From positions 1 through 11,539 of the forward strand of contig JAXMLJ010000126.1 of NCBI GenBank assembly GCA_034368805.1: a stretch of 11,539 nt of DNA. Direction: 5' to 3'. Origin of the DNA: UBA2272 sp034368805. Lineage in GTDB: Bacteria > Actinomycetota > Coriobacteriia > Anaerosomatales > Anaerosomataceae. This document shows positions 1-6,737 of this stretch, piece after piece (positions within the stretch are counted from its first letter, which is position 1; each line of letters opens with the position of its first letter). Both the position numbers and the translations under genes were made by a program. Under the pieces are notes generated by a model. It was given only the letters and a program-made list of their open reading frames with translations, was not told the origin of the DNA and did no database searches.

Positions 1-56
1 CCAATCAGCAGCGCCGGTACACCGATCGCAAGGATCCCAATGACTGTCTCGTTCAC
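1..56 (-). CDS. Start of an unrecognised membrane-type protein downstream of glyQ (partial)
   Basis: Only the first 18 codons lie in the window; the gene runs off the left edge. It reads MNETVIGILAIGVPALLIG, a short polar start followed at once by a hydrophobic stretch, as in a transmembrane segment or signal anchor. The GTG start is well supported: a GGGAGGA Shine-Dalgarno sequence sits 5 nt upstream, and the start overlaps the glyQ stop as GTGA, which implies translational coupling. glyQ is commonly followed by glyS, but this start does not resemble GlyS, which normally opens with a soluble segment like LLLEIGTEELPA. Eighteen residues are too few to name a family. The existence of the gene is fairly sure; its function is unknown. 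Confidence 0.6.
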   Translation of the reverse strand, partial: MNETVIGILAIGVPALLI

Positions 57-946
57 GAACGTCCTCCCTCGGATTCGAGCCACGCCGCGCAGCAGGCCTT
101 GGCCAGCTCACGCACACGGAGAATATACCCCTGCCGCTCCGTAACAGAAATTACGCCTCTTGCATCAAGCAGATTAAAAACATGCGAGGCTTTTATGCAC
201 TGGTCGTAGGCCGGCAACACCAAGAGGTGCTTTTCGCCATTTGCCCCCTTCGACAGCAGCGATTTGCATTCCTTCTCGGCATCCCGGAAATGCTGTAGCA
301 GCAGCGCCGTATCCGCATGCTCGAAATTGAATCTCGAATACTCTTGTTCCGCCTGCAGAAAAACGTCGCCGTACGTCAGCTTGCGGTCGTCGGTGCGGCC
401 GTTGAAGTTGAGGTCGAAGACGCGGTCGACGCCCTGCACGTACATGGCCAGCCGCTCGAGCCCGTAGGTAATCTCGCCCGCCACGGGATTGCAGTCGAAG
501 CCGCCAACCTGCTGGAAGTAGGTGAACTGCGTCACCTCCATGCCGTTGAGCCACACCTCCCAGCCCAGTCCCCAGGCGCCGAGGGTCGGCGACTCCCAAT
601 CGTCTTCGACCAGGCGCATGTCGTGGTCGCGCGGTTCGATGCCGATGGCGCGAAGCGAGTCCCAGTACAAGTCGAGCACATCGTCCGGGCTCGGCTTCAA
701 GATCACCTGGTACTGGTAGTAGTGCTGGAGGCGATTGGGGTTCTCGCCGTAGCGGCCGTCGGTGGGACGACGGCTCGGCTGCACGTAGGCGGTGCGCCAC
801 TCATCCGGACCGAGCGACCGCAGGGTGGTTGCGGGATGGAACGTGCCCGCGCCGACCTCCATGTCCTGCGGCTGCAGCACGACGCAACCCCTGTCGGCCC
901 AGTACCGCTCGAGGGCCATGATCATGTCCTGGAAGTTGAGTGCCAC
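53..946 (-). CDS. glyQ: Glycyl-tRNA synthetase, alpha subunit
   Basis: Catalytic alpha subunit of the alpha2-beta2 type of glycyl-tRNA synthetase, which makes Gly-tRNA(Gly) in the cytoplasm together with GlyS. The 297-residue length fits the family (about 300). Family signatures include QPQDMEVGAGTFHP (25-38), YVQPSRRPTDGRYGENPNRL (54-73), WESPTLGAWGLGWEVWLNGM (117-136), EVTQFTYFQQVGG (137-149), EITYGLERLAMYVQGVD (158-174) and LLDARGVISVTERQ (259-272). I chose the GTG at 946 because the next residues, ALNFQDMIMALERYW, match the known N-terminus; the frame stays open far upstream but only into antisense of ppx. A GGGGA lies 5 nt before the start. No glyS follows in the window, and the stop overlaps the next start by 4 bp. 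It has its own candidate promoter and is divergent from ppx. Confidence 0.97.
   Translation of the reverse strand: MALNFQDMIMALERYWADRGCVVLQPQDMEVGAGTFHPATTLRSLGPDEWRTAYVQPSRRPTDGRYGENPNRLQHYYQYQVILKPSPDDVLDLYWDSLRAIGIEPRDHDMRLVEDDWESPTLGAWGLGWEVWLNGMEVTQFTYFQQVGGFDCNPVAGEITYGLERLAMYVQGVDRVFDLNFNGRTDDRKLTYGDVFLQAEQEYSRFNFEHADTALLLQHFRDAEKECKSLLSKGANGEKHLLVLPAYDQCIKASHVFNLLDARGVISVTERQGYILRVRELAKACCAAWLESEGGRS
62..68 (-). promoter_or_regulatory. Ribosome binding site of the gene after glyQ
   Basis: On the minus strand the sequence reads GGGAGGA, then CGTTC, then the GTG start at 56-54. This is a strong match to the anti-Shine-Dalgarno sequence at a normal 5-nt spacing. It lies inside the last codons of glyQ and decides the start of the partial gene. 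Confidence 0.65.
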
Positions 947-1008
947 TGAAGTCCCCGAATCCTCGTGCCCGACAACAGTGCCGGGTCGGCGTGCCGAGCG
1001 TGGCAGAC

Positions 1009-1037
1009 AGTGTACACCAGCCGCGCCCGATGGTCGC
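1009..1037 (-). promoter_or_regulatory. Candidate sigma-70-type promoter for glyQ
   Basis: On the minus strand, TACACT (1014-1009; 4 of 6 matches to TATAAT) lies 17 bp downstream of GCGACC (1037-1032; 3 of 6 matches to TTGACA). Transcription would start near 1002, giving a leader of about 55 nt before the glyQ GTG at 946. The -10 overlaps a perfect 8-bp palindrome, GTGTACAC at 1010-1017. The hexamers are weak, so this rests mainly on spacing and on the need for a promoter in the divergent spacer. No convincing promoter for ppx was found on the other strand. Confidence 0.3.
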
Positions 1038-1091
1038 GCGCGAGCTCGGCCGCCGTCGGCATCGCACGCGTGGTACCGTGAGGCTCTCACC

Positions 1092-1098
1092 AAGGAGG
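1092..1098 (+). promoter_or_regulatory. Ribosome binding site of ppx
   Basis: AAGGAGG, followed by ATCT and the GTG start at 1103. This near-perfect Shine-Dalgarno match at short spacing fixes the ppx start and supports the use of GTG. Confidence 0.75.
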
Positions 1099-1102
1099 AT
1101 CT

Positions 1103-2635
1103 GTGCCCGCTCGCCCGTTTCGCGTGGCCGTCATCGACATCGGCTCCAACTCCATTCGCGGCGTGGTCGCCGAGGTCACACTCGACGGCAGCCACCGCGT
1201 CATCGACGACGAGCGCTTCCAGACCCGCCTCGGCGCCGGTCTGACCGACACCGGCGCGATCGCAGGCGACCGCATCGAAGCGTCCATCGAGGCGCTCGGA
1301 ACCCTGCTGGCGGTGGCCGACTCGCGGGGAGCCACCACCGTCCGTGCGGTTGCTACCGCCGCCGTGCGCTCGGCGTCTAACAGCGACGAGTTCCTCTCTC
1401 TCGTGCGCGAGAGGCTGGGACTCGACATCGAGATCGTCGATGGGGAGACGGAAGGTCACCTGGCCTTCGCGAGCGCAGCCGCCAACTTCGACCTCCCCGA
1501 CCCCGCGTGCGTTCTCGACATCGGCGGTGGCTCGCTCGAGGTCGTCTTCGCCCTCGGCGGACAGATCACCGCCGTGCACTCGCTCCCGCTCGGCGCGGTG
1601 CGGTTGCTTGCCGGGCTTCCGGCCGATGAGGACCCGCCGTCGGCTGGCGCGCTCAAGCGGCTGCGCGCCGAGGTGCGCCTCGCGCTGGCATCCGAGTTCG
1701 GCGACACCGGTCCACAGATCCAGACGCTCATCGCGAGCGGAGGCACGATAACGTCACTGGTTGGCGTAGCGGCGGCAGACCGCGGCCAGACGCCCGTCAC
1801 GCTCCAGGGGGCCGAGGTCTCCGCGTCCGAGGTGGCCGAGATCTCCGCGCGTCTGGCGGCGATGCGGAGCGCCGCCCGCGCCAGGGTCCCCGGTCTCGCG
1901 TCGTACCGCGCGGACACGGCCGTGCCAGGCAGCGTGGTCGTCACGGAGCTGATGCACCTGCTGGGAGCCGAGCGGCTCGTCGCCAACCAGAAGGGGCTTC
2001 GCGAAGGCATCCTGCTCGACACGATCGCGCGGCTCGGCCGTGATAGCGCGCCAGTGCCGCTGCGGGACGTGGCGCTCCGCTTCGGCGAGCGATGCCGTTT
2101 CGACGCTGATCACTCGGCGCACGTCACCGGACACGCGCTCCAGATCTTCGATGCACTCGCACCGGGACGTCCGCTCCTCGACGCACGCGCGCGCGAGCTG
2201 CTCGAGGTGGCGGCGATCCTCCACGACGTCGGCTACTTCATCGGCCACGACAAGCACCACCGTCACTCGTGGCAGCTCATCATTCATGCGCCGCTTGCAG
2301 GCCTCACTGCCCGCGAGGTCGCGATCGTCGCAGCGATCGCCCGGTACCACCGAGGCTCGCTCCCCAAAGCGTCGCACGAAGCGTGGGCACGCATCGCCGA
2401 GGAGGATCGTGATCTCGTGCGGCTCCTGGCGGGCATCGTACGCATCGCCGACGGGCTCGACCGCTCTCAGACCGGCCGCGTGTCATCGGTCAGCCTCGAA
2501 CCCCGCCCGGACGTGCTGACCGTGGTCGCACACGGAGCCGGCGATCTGACAGTCGAGCTTTACGGGGCCGGTGCCAAGTCAGAACTCCTCGCCCGCTCCC
2601 TCGGCACGCGGATCGAGATCGTGGCGCGCCGCTAG
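1103..2635 (+). CDS. ppx: Ppx/GppA-family phosphatase with C-terminal HD domain
   Basis: Member of the exopolyphosphatase / pppGpp 5'-phosphohydrolase family (ASKHA fold), which cleaves terminal phosphate from polyphosphate or pppGpp. Which substrate it prefers cannot be read from the sequence. The 510-residue length is that of the long two-part form. The N-terminal module shows phosphate-loop motifs AVIDIGSNSIRG (9-20) and VLDIGGGSLEVV (137-148), a catalytic-glutamate region DGETEGHLAF (113-122), ASGGTITSL (211-219) and NQKGLREGILLD (295-306). The C-terminal module is HD-like: H340 and H344 in the first helix, LHDVGYFIGHDKHHRHS (373-389), and YHRG (415-418) with IVRIADGLDRS (445-455). The GTG start has a strong Shine-Dalgarno site. 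This is the only plus-strand gene: divergent from glyQ, convergent with recO (8 bp between stops), and inserted where recO and glyQ are neighbours in Bacillus. Confidence 0.93.
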   Translation: MPARPFRVAVIDIGSNSIRGVVAEVTLDGSHRVIDDERFQTRLGAGLTDTGAIAGDRIEASIEALGTLLAVADSRGATTVRAVATAAVRSASNSDEFLSLVRERLGLDIEIVDGETEGHLAFASAAANFDLPDPACVLDIGGGSLEVVFALGGQITAVHSLPLGAVRLLAGLPADEDPPSAGALKRLRAEVRLALASEFGDTGPQIQTLIASGGTITSLVGVAAADRGQTPVTLQGAEVSASEVAEISARLAAMRSAARARVPGLASYRADTAVPGSVVVTELMHLLGAERLVANQKGLREGILLDTIARLGRDSAPVPLRDVALRFGERCRFDADHSAHVTGHALQIFDALAPGRPLLDARARELLEVAAILHDVGYFIGHDKHHRHSWQLIIHAPLAGLTAREVAIVAAIARYHRGSLPKASHEAWARIAEEDRDLVRLLAGIVRIADGLDRSQTGRVSSVSLEPRPDVLTVVAHGAGDLTVELYGAGAKSELLARSLGTRIEIVARR

Positions 2636-2643
2636 GGTACGTG

Positions 2644-3399
2644 TCAGCACCCGACCGCCGCAGCGTACAGGTCGAGCGCCCGGCACCGCGCGGGCAGGTG
2701 GTAGCCCACGAACGCGCGCATGAGACCGAAGGCCTCGAGCAACACGGGGCGCGGTATGCGAAGGCCGGGAACCTCGGCCATCGTCGCGCCCAGGAGCGCG
2801 ACGAGCGCGTTGCGGGCGCCCGGGGTCATACGCGCCGTCTCGGCCGCTCCCGCCTCGCAGCCCTCACACAGCGGTCCGCCCGCCTCGAGCGAGAAGCGCT
2901 CCTCGCTGGTATGGACGGGTCCGCCGCACACCGGACACGCGTCGAACTGCGGCCGATACCCGTGCATCGCCATCGCCTTCACGAGAAACGCCACGGTGAG
3001 CGCGAGCAGGTCATCGCCGTCGGCAGCCTGAAGCGCCCCGAGCGTCGCTACGGCAAGGCCGAAGAGCCGCTCCTCGGTCTGACACTCCACCGAGATCTTG
3101 TCGAGCACATCGGCGACGACCGAGGCCGCCTGGGCGCGGTCGTAGTCTTCCCGGATGTGCTGGTGGCTCTCCGCGGTCTGCGCATCGGTGATCACGTCGA
3201 GCGTCCGGCCAGTCGAGAACATGAAGTCACCCACGGTGTACGGTTCGACCCGTGCGCCAAACCGGGACCCGGGCTTGCGCGCGCCCTTGGCGACAGCCCT
3301 CACCTGGCAGCCGTCCTCGGAAAGAAGCGTCACGATAAGGTCGGACTCGCCGAGCTTGGTCTTCTTGAGCGCAAGCGCCCGCACGCGGTAGCTCGGCAT
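2644..3399 (-). CDS. recO: DNA repair protein RecO
   Basis: Recombination mediator of the RecFOR pathway; it helps load RecA onto SSB-coated single-stranded DNA. The 251-residue length is normal. The N-terminal OB-fold has the usual start YRVRALALKKTKLGESDLIV (4-23), a T/S-x-x-DG element at LLSEDG (25-30) and VAKGARKPGSRFGARVEPY (36-54). The C-terminal helical domain carries an intact zinc motif: C155-P-V-C158 and C178-E-G-C181. The ATG start lies 5 bp after the deoC stop; GGGTAG in the end of deoC may serve as a weak ribosome binding site. It is the last gene of the nine-gene minus-strand run and ends 8 bp from the ppx stop, with no T-rich hairpin between the two. Confidence 0.95.
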   Translation of the reverse strand: MPSYRVRALALKKTKLGESDLIVTLLSEDGCQVRAVAKGARKPGSRFGARVEPYTVGDFMFSTGRTLDVITDAQTAESHQHIREDYDRAQAASVVADVLDKISVECQTEERLFGLAVATLGALQAADGDDLLALTVAFLVKAMAMHGYRPQFDACPVCGGPVHTSEERFSLEAGGPLCEGCEAGAAETARMTPGARNALVALLGATMAEVPGLRIPRPVLLEAFGLMRAFVGYHLPARCRALDLYAAAVGC

Positions 3400-3404
3400 G
3401 CGGA

Positions 3405-4085
3405 CTACCCGCGCGCGTCGAACGCCTCGAGGATCTCGATCCCCGAGGAGGTGCCGATGCGCGAGGCCCCGGCCTCGAACATCGCAAGCGCGGTGTCGAG
3501 GTCACGGATGCCGCCAGCGGCCTTCACGCCGATGTCAGGGCCGACGACCGCTCGCATCGCCATGACGTCCTCGACCGACGCGCCACGCGGGCCGAAGCCG
3601 GTAGATGTCTTGACGAAGTGCGCGCCGGCCTCCACCGCAAGCCCGCACGCCCGCTCGATCTGAGCCTCGTCGAGGTAGCCGGTCTCGAGTATCACCTTCA
3701 CGATCGCGGCGCCGTGCGAAGCGGTGGCCACCGTGCGCACCACCGCAGCGATGTCGTCGAGGACGAATGCGTCGTCACCCTCGAGCAGCGCAGCGTAGTT
3801 GAGCACCATGTCGACCTCGTGGCAGCCGAGCTGCACCAGGTGCGCCGACTCCTCGGCCTTCGACTCGGTGTTCGCATACCCGAGCGGGAACCCGGATACC
3901 GAGCACACGCGCGTGGCCCCGCCGCTGAGCCGTTGGGCTGCGAGCGGAACGAGGAACGGAGACACGCACAGGGTCGCAAAGCCGTGTCCCGCGCTCTGCT
4001 CCATCCACGCGGCGGCCGCCTGATAGCCCACGGTCGGTTTGAGCAGTGTCTGGTCTATAGCCGAAGCCAGCGTCGCTCTGTCCAT
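3405..4085 (-). CDS. deoC: Deoxyribose-phosphate aldolase
   Basis: Class I aldolase that splits 2-deoxyribose 5-phosphate into glyceraldehyde 3-phosphate and acetaldehyde, the last step of deoxynucleoside breakdown. The 226 residues fit the short bacterial form and should fold as a TIM barrel. Active-site positions are visible: Schiff-base lysine K159 in HFVKTSTGFG (157-165 region), K188 in GVKAAGGIRD (186-195), and the aspartate in EVDMVLNY (90-97, D92). The N-terminal IDQTLLKP and CVSPF (40-44) are also typical. Era's stop is 2 bp upstream; the end of era supplies GGAGAGG as ribosome binding site. It sits three genes from cdd, and both act in pyrimidine deoxynucleoside salvage, so their co-transcription is sensible. 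In Bacillus, era and recO are not separated by deoC, so this is an insertion relative to that order. Confidence 0.96.
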   Translation of the reverse strand: MDRATLASAIDQTLLKPTVGYQAAAAWMEQSAGHGFATLCVSPFLVPLAAQRLSGGATRVCSVSGFPLGYANTESKAEESAHLVQLGCHEVDMVLNYAALLEGDDAFVLDDIAAVVRTVATASHGAAIVKVILETGYLDEAQIERACGLAVEAGAHFVKTSTGFGPRGASVEDVMAMRAVVGPDIGVKAAGGIRDLDTALAMFEAGASRIGTSSGIEILEAFDARG

Positions 4086-4087
4086 GC

Positions 4088-5002
4088 CTAGAGCCCCTCT
4101 CCATAGCCGAAACGCTTGATCTGCGCGGCGTCCCGGCGCCAGTCCTTCTTCACCTTCACCCGCAGATCGAGGTGCACCCCACCGCCGAGCAGCCGCTCGA
4201 TGTCCACGCGCGCCTGCGTGCCGACCGCGCGGATCATCTCGCCGCCCTTACCGATGATGATGCCCTTCTGCGAGTCCCGCTCCACGTAGATAGTGGCGCG
4301 AACGGTGTGGAAGTCGCGGCTTTCATCGTAGATAAGGTCGTCGAGGGCCACGCCCACCGCGTGGGGAACCTCGTCGCGTGTCATGCGCAGGACCTTCTCA
4401 CGCACGAGTTCGGCGAGCATGACCGCAAGCGGTTGGTCGGTGGTCATGTCGCGCGGGAAGAAGCGGGGTCCCTCGGGCATGTGCACGAGCACCGCATCCA
4501 CGAACGCCTCGAGATTCTCACCGGTCTCGGCCGAGAGGACCACCTCGGCTGTGGGGGTGACAAGCTCGCGGGCGCGTTCGAGCTGCCGGGCGATCGTGGC
4601 CTCATCGGCCAGATCGGCCTTGGTGATGACGAGGATCACGGGGCGTTTGCCGGTGGCCACGCGCTCGGCCACCCACCGGTCGCCGGAGCCGACCGGCGCC
4701 GCTGCGTCGATACACAGTGCGATGACGTCCACATCGGCCGCGGCGAGCACACTCGAACGGTTCACCTGGTCGCCGAGCGCGTCGACCGGCTTGTGCAGCC
4801 CCGGGGTGTCCACGAGCACGATCTGCGCGTCGTCGCGGTCGAGGACCGCGCGCAACCGATGGCGGGTTGTCTGCGGTGTGTCCGAGGTGATGGCGACCTT
4901 CACGCCGACGAGCGCGTTGACGAGCGTGCTCTTGCCGGCATTCGGCCGACCGACGATGGCGACGAAGCCGCTGCGTACGATCTCGTACGGGGCTTCCGTC
5001 AT
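4088..5002 (-). CDS. era: Ribosome assembly GTPase Era
   Basis: Essential GTPase that binds near the 3' end of 16S rRNA and helps 30S subunit maturation, linked to the membrane and cell cycle. At 304 residues it is of usual length. All GTPase motifs are present: G1 GRPNAGKST (18-26), the G2 region SDTPQTTRHR (40-49), G3 DTPG (65-68), G4 TKAD (127-130) and G5 SAE (157-159). The C-terminal KH domain has GIIIGKGGEMIR (247-258), followed by the family-typical end VKVKKDWRRD and a short tail. Its ATG overlaps the cdd stop as ATGA, a sign of translational coupling. ybeY, another 16S 3'-end maturation factor, is in the same gene run. Confidence 0.98.
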   Translation of the reverse strand: MTEAPYEIVRSGFVAIVGRPNAGKSTLVNALVGVKVAITSDTPQTTRHRLRAVLDRDDAQIVLVDTPGLHKPVDALGDQVNRSSVLAAADVDVIALCIDAAAPVGSGDRWVAERVATGKRPVILVITKADLADEATIARQLERARELVTPTAEVVLSAETGENLEAFVDAVLVHMPEGPRFFPRDMTTDQPLAVMLAELVREKVLRMTRDEVPHAVGVALDDLIYDESRDFHTVRATIYVERDSQKGIIIGKGGEMIRAVGTQARVDIERLLGGGVHLDLRVKVKKDWRRDAAQIKRFGYGEGL

Positions 5003-5430
5003 GCGTCGTCGTTCCCGTCGTCCTGATCGAGATAGCCACGAACGAACGCGTCGGGGAGCAGCTCATCGAGCCGACGGACGTCCACGGCGTCGGTGCGGCC
5101 GCCCATGATCACGCGCATCGACGGGTTGAACTCGGCCAGGAACTGTCGGCACGCTCCGCACGGCACGGTGGGCGCCTCGGAGTCACCGACGACGGCGACC
5201 GCGTCGAAATCCGTGTGCCCGGCCGTGACTGCGGCAAGCGCCGCGGAGCGCTCGGCGCAGATGCACGAACCGTAGGCGGCGTTCTCAACGTTCACGCCCT
5301 GGAATATCTCACCCCCGGCGAACACGGCCGCGCCGACCCGAAAGCCCGAGTACGGCGAATAGGAGCGCGAGCGCACCTCGCGAGCGAACGCGAGTAGCGC
5401 GAGGTCGGCTTCCGTGATGTGTCTAGGCAT
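4999..5430 (-). CDS. cdd: Cytidine deaminase (tetrameric, short form)
   Basis: Zinc enzyme that deaminates cytidine and deoxycytidine to uridine and deoxyuridine in pyrimidine salvage. The 143 residues match the small homotetrameric type. The substrate loop FQGVNVENAAYG (43-54), the catalytic C58-A-E60 (glutamate as proton shuttle) and P90-C91-G-A-C94 give the three cysteine zinc ligands of the short class. I chose ATG 5430 because MPRHITEADLALL aligns with the family start and a GGAG (5441-5438) lies 7 nt upstream; the reading frame stays open further up but only inside the preceding gene. The start overlaps the end of the CBS-protein gene by 8 bp (ATGCCTAG), and the stop overlaps the era start by 4 bp. 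The C-terminus is unusually acidic (DQDDGNDD). Confidence 0.96.
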   Translation of the reverse strand: MPRHITEADLALLAFAREVRSRSYSPYSGFRVGAAVFAGGEIFQGVNVENAAYGSCICAERSAALAAVTAGHTDFDAVAVVGDSEAPTVPCGACRQFLAEFNPSMRVIMGGRTDAVDVRRLDELLPDAFVRGYLDQDDGNDDA

Positions 5431-6709
5431 CGTCAATCTCCATGTCGTCGTCTGTACGGGGCTCCACGAGCAGCCTGCGAACGCGGGTGCCTTCAACCTC
5501 ACGAGCGGTGATGCGCACGCCTTCGACCACGATAGACTCCCCGGGCTCAGGGATGCGACCGGCCAGCTCGACGAACAGTCCACCGATGGAGTCCGCCTCC
5601 AGCTCGATATCGGTGCCGAGCAGGTCGTTGAAGTCGTCTATCGGGAAGCGGGCGTCGAGCACCATGCTGCCGTCCTCGAGCTCGGTGACCATCGGCTCGG
5701 CACGGTCGTACTCATCGAAGATCTCGCCGACGATCTCCTCGAGCAAGTCCTCGATCGTCACGAGCCCGGCGGTGCCGCCATACTCGTCGGCAACGAGCGC
5801 CATGTGCACCTTGCGCTGACGCATCTCGACGAGCAGCTCGTCGACCGGCTTGGTCTCGGGCACGAAATACGGCTCGCGAGCGAGGAACGCGACCTCTGTC
5901 GGACAGGCGTCGGCCGCCACACAGACGAGCAGGTCCTTGGCGTACAGCACGCCGCGGATGTCGTCGAGCGTATCGTGGTAGATAGGGAGGCGCGAGCAGC
6001 CTGATGCCCGAACCACGGATACCGCCTCGGTGACGTCGGCAGTGTCCTCCAGGCAGATCATGTCGGTGCGAGGGACCATGACCTCGCGCACGATCTTGGA
6101 GGCGAAGGCCACGACGGCATCGATGAACGCCACCTCGGCGCCGTCGGCGTCAGGAGACTCTTCGGCACCGGTCTCCGGCCTGTACTCATCGCCGGTGAGC
6201 CACGGGTCCGTCACGGTGTCCTCGGCCACGAGCGAGACGATCTTGACCCAGCCCACGCCGAGCGCCCGGGCCATGGGTGCCGCTACCGATGTCAGGCTCG
6301 CCGCCGTAGGTGCGGATGCCAGTCCGACCCGCTCGGGGTTGTGTACCGCAAGCGTCCGCGGTAACGCCTCGCCGAGCGAGAACACCGCGATCCCGGCCAC
6401 CGCAGCGGCAGCGGGGATCGCCCACCACTCGGACCCGTCCCCCGCGATCCGTGCAGCAGCCCATGCGGCGACAACTGCGCACATGACGTAGGCGAGCGCG
6501 CGCCACAGAGCAGATGCCGCAGCAAGGCGGCTCGGCCACTCGGCAAGCGCGTCAAGTGCGGTCGCACCGGGACGCACTGCCTCGACGAGCCGTCGGGTGC
6601 GCGAACGGGGCAGTAGTCGAACGGCCCCTTCGGCGGCCGACAGCACGGCTACCACAGCTATGGACACGATGAGTGTGGCGGCTGCCACGAGCAGAGTGAC
6701 GGCGGTCAT
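5423..6709 (-). CDS. CNNM/CorC (HlyC-CorC) family membrane protein with CBS pair
   Basis: Membrane protein of the family often called hemolysin-like or CorC/CNNM; members are linked to Mg2+ (or Co2+) movement, but the substrate here is not shown. In 428 residues: a DUF21/CNNM membrane part with hydrophobic stretches at about 3-24, 68-88 and 97-113, containing SAAEGAV (24-30) and GEALPRTLA (113-121); an acidic linker (about 170-195); a CBS pair starting at VREVMVPRTDM (207-217) and ending with DEYGGTAGLVTIEDLLEEI (308-326); and the CorC/HlyC-associated domain (about 345-415). The membrane part is short and divergent, with a VRPGA (45-49) element that I recall from the actinobacterial ybeY-linked members. 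A GGGAGG lies 15 nt before the ATG, a long spacing. A similar gene sits between ybeY and era in many Actinomycetota. Confidence 0.9.
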   Translation of the reverse strand: MTAVTLLVAAATLIVSIAVVAVLSAAEGAVRLLPRSRTRRLVEAVRPGATALDALAEWPSRLAAASALWRALAYVMCAVVAAWAAARIAGDGSEWWAIPAAAAVAGIAVFSLGEALPRTLAVHNPERVGLASAPTAASLTSVAAPMARALGVGWVKIVSLVAEDTVTDPWLTGDEYRPETGAEESPDADGAEVAFIDAVVAFASKIVREVMVPRTDMICLEDTADVTEAVSVVRASGCSRLPIYHDTLDDIRGVLYAKDLLVCVAADACPTEVAFLAREPYFVPETKPVDELLVEMRQRKVHMALVADEYGGTAGLVTIEDLLEEIVGEIFDEYDRAEPMVTELEDGSMVLDARFPIDDFNDLLGTDIELEADSIGGLFVELAGRIPEPGESIVVEGVRITAREVEGTRVRRLLVEPRTDDDMEIDDA

Positions 6710-6737
6710 GACGTGGGTGCGAAGCCTCCCTTATGCG

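Noticed and set aside
1010..1017. Palindrome GTGTACAC as an operator
   Set aside because: It is only 8 bp, does not extend outwards and has no second copy nearby; it is mentioned with the glyQ promoter instead.
1066..1076. Possible promoter for ppx (TGG-TACCGT)
   Set aside because: Only 3 of 6 bases match the -10 and no -35 is present; not strong enough to list.
1068..1083. T-box-like string GCGTGGTACCGTGAGG before ppx
   Set aside because: It resembles the T-box core GGGTGGTACCGCG, and glyQ is a usual T-box target in Firmicutes, but it lies on the plus strand facing ppx. There is no stem I, specifier loop or room for one, and the glyQ leader on the minus strand is too short. Coincidence is more likely.
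947..1579. Upstream extension of the glyQ frame to 508 residues
   Set aside because: The extra 211 residues are antisense to the well-supported ppx gene, show no family similarity and are absent from GlyQ proteins; GTG 946 fits the family start.
2641..3663. Plus-strand open frame of 340 codons opposite recO and deoC
   Set aside because: It is antisense to two genes with clear motifs, has no recognisable domain and has the Arg/His/Gly-rich makeup typical of shadow frames in high-GC DNA. The same applies to the long plus-strand frames at 317-949, 4172-5026, 5414-6004, 6939-7649, 8363-9049, 9104-10033 and 10740-11408.
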